Shown: piece by piece, positions 15,588 to 19,497 of the stretch
How positions within the stretch are numbered: position 1 is the stretch's first letter
Layout: the number at the start of each line of letters is the position of its first letter
Assembly (NCBI GenBank): GCA_937907165.1
Contig: CALCUH010000126.1
Span: forward strand, 1 to 19,497
Direction of reading: 5' to 3'
Length of the DNA: 19,497 nt
Origin: an uncultured Bacteroidales bacterium
GTDB taxonomy: Bacteria; Bacteroidota; Bacteroidia; Bacteroidales; Paludibacteraceae
Translations under genes and position numbers: made by a program
Notes under the pieces: model-generated
What the model saw: the letters and a program-made list of their open reading frames with translations, nothing else
The model's database searches: none
What the model was told of the DNA's origin: nothing

Positions 15588-17312
15588 TTATTCTTCATCT
15601 TCGGGCGCAAGGCCCTGCTTGTAGTAGCGCATGCCGTCGAGCTTGACCGTCACGCCGGCACTGATGTCAGGCTTGTAAATGCGGAAGTAGTTGACGGCTT
15701 TCAGGTTGATGGCTCCCTTGGCCTCCGCGTCGGAAAGCTTGAACTCGAGCAGATTCCAGCCCGTGGTGACGTTGGGAAGCTTCCAGACGAGGGCGTTGGA
15801 ATCCGCAGCGCCGCCGCTGGAGACCTGCACGGTGCCTTCCTTGGCGTTGAACGCATCGCCATCGGACACAAAGAGCCAGAAGCGAAAGAAGCCGTCCGCC
15901 CTTGCGGCAGGGGCATAGTAGGCCTTCGGATAATTCCTCGCAAAGGACAGGCTTCCTCCAGTGGAGGTTACAGACATCGAGCCTTCTCCCTCCATGAAAT
16001 CGCCTTCGTCGACGGTGACCTCACCGGGACCGCTCCAACCGGCCTCATCCTCACAGGCATCCACGAGGGTCTTGTAGTAGAACCTGATCTCATCGAACTT
16101 GACCGTGGTCGGTCCTGTCTCCTTGAGGTGGTAGAAACGGAACCAGTTGAGCTTCTTGGGCCGGATGCTTCCCATCGCATTGCCTTCAGGCAGAGAAAGG
16201 TCGAGAGTCTGCCAGCCGGACCTGAGGTCGAACTGGGCGAAAGTCCAGCATATCTCCTCCTGGTCGAATATACCGGCGCTGCCTATCTCGATCTGGCCGT
16301 TGGCGCTCTGCTCGAAGTGGCTGGCATCTGACACATAGAGCGTCAGGAGCATGTGGGCTCCCTCCATGGGGATGCTGCTGATGTCGTAGCTGGGGATTCT
16401 TGAGCCCTCCTCACCCGGTGTGATGAACTGAGTGTATCCGGGGCCGCCCTGATCCTTAGAAGTCGCTGAAACCGAACCGCTTCCGGACTTGAAGTCCTTG
16501 TCATCCCATACGAATGACTCCACGGTCTTGTGAGGCTCCCAGTAGTCGAAGTGGTCGAAGAGATCCCAGCGTATGCCTATCTCCTTCTTGGGAAGCTCCT
16601 TCTTGACTATGTGGAGCTGAACGGCCCCGGCGTAGTTGTACTTCGCCTCGGAGACCGATGTGAGGGCGCCGACCCTGAACCAGTAGTCCTTGTCGTTCTC
16701 GAGGGTGGTGAGGGGCATCTTGATCGTGAAGACCTGGTCAGGGGAGACCTTCTTGCCGACTGAAACCCTGCACGACTTGTCTCCGCTGTTGTTGATGCTG
16801 TATGACACATGCGGGCTCTCGTCACAGAAAAGGCCGACCTCCTTGACCTCGTCGTCCGTGCAGCGCTCGACCGAGAAGCGGGCATACACCTTCTGCTTGT
16901 CCTCCACGAGCTCTATGCTCTCGGCGTGGATGCGGCAGTAGGGCTTGGTGGTGATGTCGAACTCAGTGGGTCCGGAAATCGTCATGACGGTCTCCTCAAG
17001 CGGGACGAAATTGGTCCTGTTGGCCTTGAGGGAGTACTGGCCCTTGAACATGTTGTTCTCGCGGTAGGTGCCATCGGTCTTGAAATTGAGGTAGCGCGAA
17101 GTCTTGGTCGGATAGCCCAGCTCGATCATCTCGATCTGGGAGCCCTCGCTCCCTATGTCCTGAAGTATCACCTCACCTGTTTCGGAGTCGACGGCCTTCC
17201 CATACAAAGCCGCGTCCGGTCCGGGATAATTGTCGCCCAGGCACGCCGTGAGGGCAAGTGCCGCAAGCGGGACTGAGATATATTTCAATATTCCTTTCAT
17301 ATCTGTCAGCAT
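15588..17312 (-). CDS. DUF3823-type lipoprotein with two binding-type modules
   Basis: A 574-residue lipoprotein with lipobox LTAC (Cys24). Residues 25-235 resemble DUF3823, a domain found almost only in lipoproteins encoded behind SusC/SusD pairs. Matching features are the DNYPGPDAALYGKAVDSETGE start, a conserved-looking ELGYPTKT segment and GTYRENNMFKGQYSL. Two beta-rich modules follow at about 265-413 and 420-565, each with a LYVSD/LFVSD strand, a central Trp, GW, and FRFYH/FRIYK near the end. They resemble the modules in the next gene. A role as surface glycan-binding protein of this operon is likely but inferred. The ATG used overlaps the SusD stop codon by one base. A second Met at residue 5 (17300) gives a more standard signal peptide and may be the real start. 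Confidence 0.8.
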   Translation of the reverse strand: MLTDMKGILKYISVPLAALALTACLGDNYPGPDAALYGKAVDSETGEVILQDIGSEGSQIEMIELGYPTKTSRYLNFKTDGTYRENNMFKGQYSLKANRTNFVPLEETVMTISGPTEFDITTKPYCRIHAESIELVEDKQKVYARFSVERCTDDEVKEVGLFCDESPHVSYSINNSGDKSCRVSVGKKVSPDQVFTIKMPLTTLENDKDYWFRVGALTSVSEAKYNYAGAVQLHIVKKELPKKEIGIRWDLFDHFDYWEPHKTVESFVWDDKDFKSGSGSVSATSKDQGGPGYTQFITPGEEGSRIPSYDISSIPMEGAHMLLTLYVSDASHFEQSANGQIEIGSAGIFDQEEICWTFAQFDLRSGWQTLDLSLPEGNAMGSIRPKKLNWFRFYHLKETGPTTVKFDEIRFYYKTLVDACEDEAGWSGPGEVTVDEGDFMEGEGSMSVTSTGGSLSFARNYPKAYYAPAARADGFFRFWLFVSDGDAFNAKEGTVQVSSGGAADSNALVWKLPNVTTGWNLLEFKLSDAEAKGAINLKAVNYFRIYKPDISAGVTVKLDGMRYYKQGLAPEDEE

Positions 17313-19237
17313 TAGAATTGAGGGTTCTGCACAAGACCGTTGGCTGAGAGGCCGGGGATGCCCCTGTAGTACAATTTGTCGGCAAAACGCTGGAAGTTGG
17401 TTTGCTGGACATACTCACGCACGAAGATGTACTTGTTGGTGCGGAGGTCAAGGACAGGAGTGAGGGACCCTCTCTTCTGCCCGTCGAATATCTTGTGGAA
17501 CTCGCGCCTGCGGATGAGGTCCCAGGTGCGGGCGTTCTCAAGGCACAGCTCGGCGCGGCGCTCGCGCAGGATGTTCTCGAGCGTCGGTTCGATGTCGACC
17601 GTATGGCCGGCCCTGCGGCGGGTGCGGTTGAGGCACTCCCTGGCGATGCCGGCATCGCCTTGGCCGCTTTCAGCCCATGCCTCGGCGTAGTTGAGAAGGA
17701 TTTCGGCGAAGCGTATGTCCATCCAGTCGGTCGTGGACTCGTTCCACACGGAACCGGAGGATTCGTAGGCGGGATCGAGATATTTGCGGAAGCCGAAGCC
17801 TGTTCTCGTATTGTTACCGGCATTGGTGCTGAAGCCGGAGAAGAACTTCTGCTCGTTGGCTCCGAACTGGTAGTGTATCTTCCCGTCGGCACCGACATAC
17901 TCGGCCTTGATGTCGCCGTTGACATCCATCTTGACCTCACCGGACGTGAGGATGACGCCACCCTGGATGACTATCTTTGTGTCCTTCCACATTGAACCGG
18001 GAAGAATCGTCACGGCCGCGAGGCGGGCGTCCTTGCCGTCGAACATCCTGAGGGGATCCTCGAACTGGATGTAGTCACGGTTGGCGTTGTATCCGTCGTA
18101 GTCGAACTTGTCGCCGTCGTAGGTCACGAACTTGGCGCTGTGTCCGGGGTCGGCGTAGTTCTCGAAGTTCTCAGCAAACTCGAGAGAAGGGTTGTAGCGG
18201 CCCGGATGGGGCCATGCACCGCCGGTCTGGGCGGGGTTGCCCCAGCTGTCCTGGTTGGAGCCGTACTTCCTTCCCTTCTTGAAGAATCCCTTGACGAACA
18301 TCGACTCGCAGAGGGCGTCCTCGGGCTTCTGGAACATGTGGATGATGTTGTTGGTCGCCTCCTGAGGGTCCTTCGGTGTCGGACAGTAGAGGGAATAGCG
18401 GCCGGAGTCCATGATCTTCCGGCAGGCGTCGATGCACTCGCCGTAGTAGCGGTTCATGTCTTCAGCCGTGAAGCCGCCGACGAGTTTCTGGTCGACTGCC
18501 GGGCCGCTCAGAGGGCACTCGTTCCAGTACTTGGCAAGGGAGGCGGCAAAAAGGGCGGCGCGGGATTTATAGGCAAGCGATGCCCATTTGTCGGCCCTGG
18601 TGTGGTATGAGTTGCCGTCGCCCAGGCGTGAAGCAGCTTCGTCGAAGCACCTGAGAACGTAGTTCCAAGTCTCGACTTCAGTGCTGCGCGGGACCTTGAG
18701 GGACTCGATGTCGGACATGTCGCCGTTCTCCTCGATGATCGGCACTCCGCCGTAGCGGCGGGCAAGGGCGAAGTAGAGAATGCCGCGTACGAACCAGGCC
18801 TGGCCGAGAAGCTCGGCCGTGGTCTTCTCGTCAGCATCCTTGAGGCCTTCTATGCTTTTGAAGAATGCATTGAGGTCGTTGTTGAGGACATAGGCGCCGT
18901 CCCACCAGCCGTAGTCGCCGCCACCGACGATATCCTCGACCTGAGAGCCGATGCAGTCGTCCGTGAGGACCCAGGCGAAACGGCCGTTGTTGTTGGGGTC
19001 GCCGTCGTTGTAGTGGAAACTGCTGGAGTAGCCGGGAGGCGTGGTGTTGGGATTGAAGGTGAAGTCCTCGATCGGCATCTGGTAGTACAGGTTGGCGAGG
19101 AATGCCTCGATGCCCTTGTCCGAGGAGAAAAGAGCGTCCGCGGACACCTTGTCCGTGGGGGAAACTTCAAGGAAATTGCAGGATGCCGCACCCAGCAGCA
19201 CCGCGAGCAGGACTATGGTTGTTCTGATAAGTTTCAT
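17312..19237 (-). CDS. SusD/RagB-like outer-membrane lipoprotein
   Basis: A 641-residue glycan-binding lid protein that pairs with the SusC-like transporter. The signal peptide ends in lipobox GAASC (Cys20), followed by NFLEVSPTDKVSADALFSS, a typical SusD start. The RagB/SusD C-terminal part is clear, with RFAEILLNYAEAW at about 508-520, the LNRTRRRAG segment, and ILRERRAELCLENARTWDLIRR at about 556-577. Length is at the upper side of normal for the family. The gene starts 13 nt after the SusC stop and overlaps the next gene's first ATG by one base, so it lies inside a tight operon. Which glycan it binds cannot be read from the sequence. Confidence 0.95.
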   Translation of the reverse strand: MKLIRTTIVLLAVLLGAASCNFLEVSPTDKVSADALFSSDKGIEAFLANLYYQMPIEDFTFNPNTTPPGYSSSFHYNDGDPNNNGRFAWVLTDDCIGSQVEDIVGGGDYGWWDGAYVLNNDLNAFFKSIEGLKDADEKTTAELLGQAWFVRGILYFALARRYGGVPIIEENGDMSDIESLKVPRSTEVETWNYVLRCFDEAASRLGDGNSYHTRADKWASLAYKSRAALFAASLAKYWNECPLSGPAVDQKLVGGFTAEDMNRYYGECIDACRKIMDSGRYSLYCPTPKDPQEATNNIIHMFQKPEDALCESMFVKGFFKKGRKYGSNQDSWGNPAQTGGAWPHPGRYNPSLEFAENFENYADPGHSAKFVTYDGDKFDYDGYNANRDYIQFEDPLRMFDGKDARLAAVTILPGSMWKDTKIVIQGGVILTSGEVKMDVNGDIKAEYVGADGKIHYQFGANEQKFFSGFSTNAGNNTRTGFGFRKYLDPAYESSGSVWNESTTDWMDIRFAEILLNYAEAWAESGQGDAGIARECLNRTRRRAGHTVDIEPTLENILRERRAELCLENARTWDLIRRREFHKIFDGQKRGSLTPVLDLRTNKYIFVREYVQQTNFQRFADKLYYRGIPGLSANGLVQNPQF

Positions 19238-19250
19238 GGTTCCCGAGCAG

Positions 19251-19497
19251 TTAGAAGTTCAGATTGACACCGGCGTTGATTGTCTTGAGCAGAGGATAGT
19301 TCCAGCCGAGATCGTTCTGGCCGGCCACCTTCTCCGGATCGTATGCCTTGACGTACTTGTTGCAGAACGTTGCGACGTTGTTGACGTTGACAAAGATCCT
19401 GATCTTGTCGATATGGGCCTTCTTGAGGAACTTCTGGTTGAAGGTGTAGCCGAGCTCGATGTTCTTCAGACGCACGTATGAGCAGTCCTTGTATGAC
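19251..19497 (-). CDS. SusC-like TonB-dependent transporter (C-terminal fragment, runs off the window)
   Basis: Only the last 81 residues of the protein are in the window. They include SYVRLKNIELGYTFNQKF and VFVNVNNVATFCNKY-type strands, and end in INAGVNLNF with a C-terminal aromatic residue, the signature needed for outer-membrane beta-barrel assembly. This matches the last barrel strands of SusC/RagA TonB-dependent transporters, which import oligosaccharides together with SusD. The start codon and most of the protein lie beyond 19497. No Met in the window should be taken as the start. The SusD gene follows after 13 nt, so this is the upstream member of the operon. Confidence 0.93.
   Translation of the reverse strand, partial: SYKDCSYVRLKNIELGYTFNQKFLKKAHIDKIRIFVNVNNVATFCNKYVKAYDPEKVAGQNDLGWNYPLLKTINAGVNLNF

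Noticed and set aside
1..19497. CRISPR arrays, insertion sequences, integrase or attachment sites that could explain the half-to-half change
   Set aside because: No regularly spaced repeats, transposase or integrase-like frames, or flanking terminal repeats were seen. The change at about 12280 has no mobile-element signature.
8690..19497. HTCS interpreted as the cognate regulator of the SusCD operon
   Set aside because: Such pairing is common in Bacteroidota, but here the HTCS is truncated exactly at a composition break, so the adjacency may not be real.

Overview
The window reads as Bacteroidota (Bacteroidales-like). The signs are a DUF4290-murA pair, Bacteroides-type promoters (TAnnTTTG at -7), a hybrid two-component system (HTCS) regulator and a SusC/SusD operon. 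It falls into two halves that differ in base composition and strand and meet at about 12268-12300. Left-half genes are all on the + strand and moderate to low in GC (line 6541-6600 is 24/60 G+C, line 12001-12060 is 29/60). Right-half genes are all on the - strand and GC-rich (line 12481-12540 is 41/60, line 17641-17700 is 38/60).

Left half (1-~12290). A DUF4290 gene is followed by murA (peptidoglycan precursor synthesis), which ends in an intrinsic terminator. A second unit holds a class A penicillin-binding protein, an alpha-oxoamine synthase-type PLP enzyme and a GuaD-like guanine deaminase. The PBP-PLP gap is 12 nt, and the PLP and deaminase genes overlap by one base. Next come a secreted protein of unknown function, an intrinsic terminator, a DUF2867-type protein with its own promoter, and a large HTCS sensor. 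The sensor has propeller, Y_Y_Y, histidine kinase and receiver domains but stops just after the receiver, without the usual AraC-type DNA-binding domain.

Right half (~12290-19497, read leftwards from 19497). This is a polysaccharide-utilisation-type operon: the C-terminus of a SusC-like transporter (start lies outside the window), a SusD-like lipoprotein, a DUF3823-type lipoprotein with two carbohydrate-binding-like modules, a lipoprotein with three Ig-like domains and two similar modules, and a pectate-lyase-like beta-helix lipoprotein. A strong hairpin plus U-run sits directly before the start codon of the last gene. No catalytic glycosidase is recognisable inside the window.

The two halves collide tail to tail. 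The HTCS loses its output domain, the beta-helix gene appears clipped, and their 3' ends overlap on opposite strands exactly where composition changes. The simplest reading is a chimeric assembly join at a short shared sequence. A real recombination or transfer boundary is the alternative. Until this is settled, the HTCS should not be assumed to regulate the SusCD operon. The most interesting biology is the four-copy binding-like module shared by two adjacent surface lipoproteins, the terminator placed against a start codon, and a MurA with Asp in place of the fosfomycin-target Cys.
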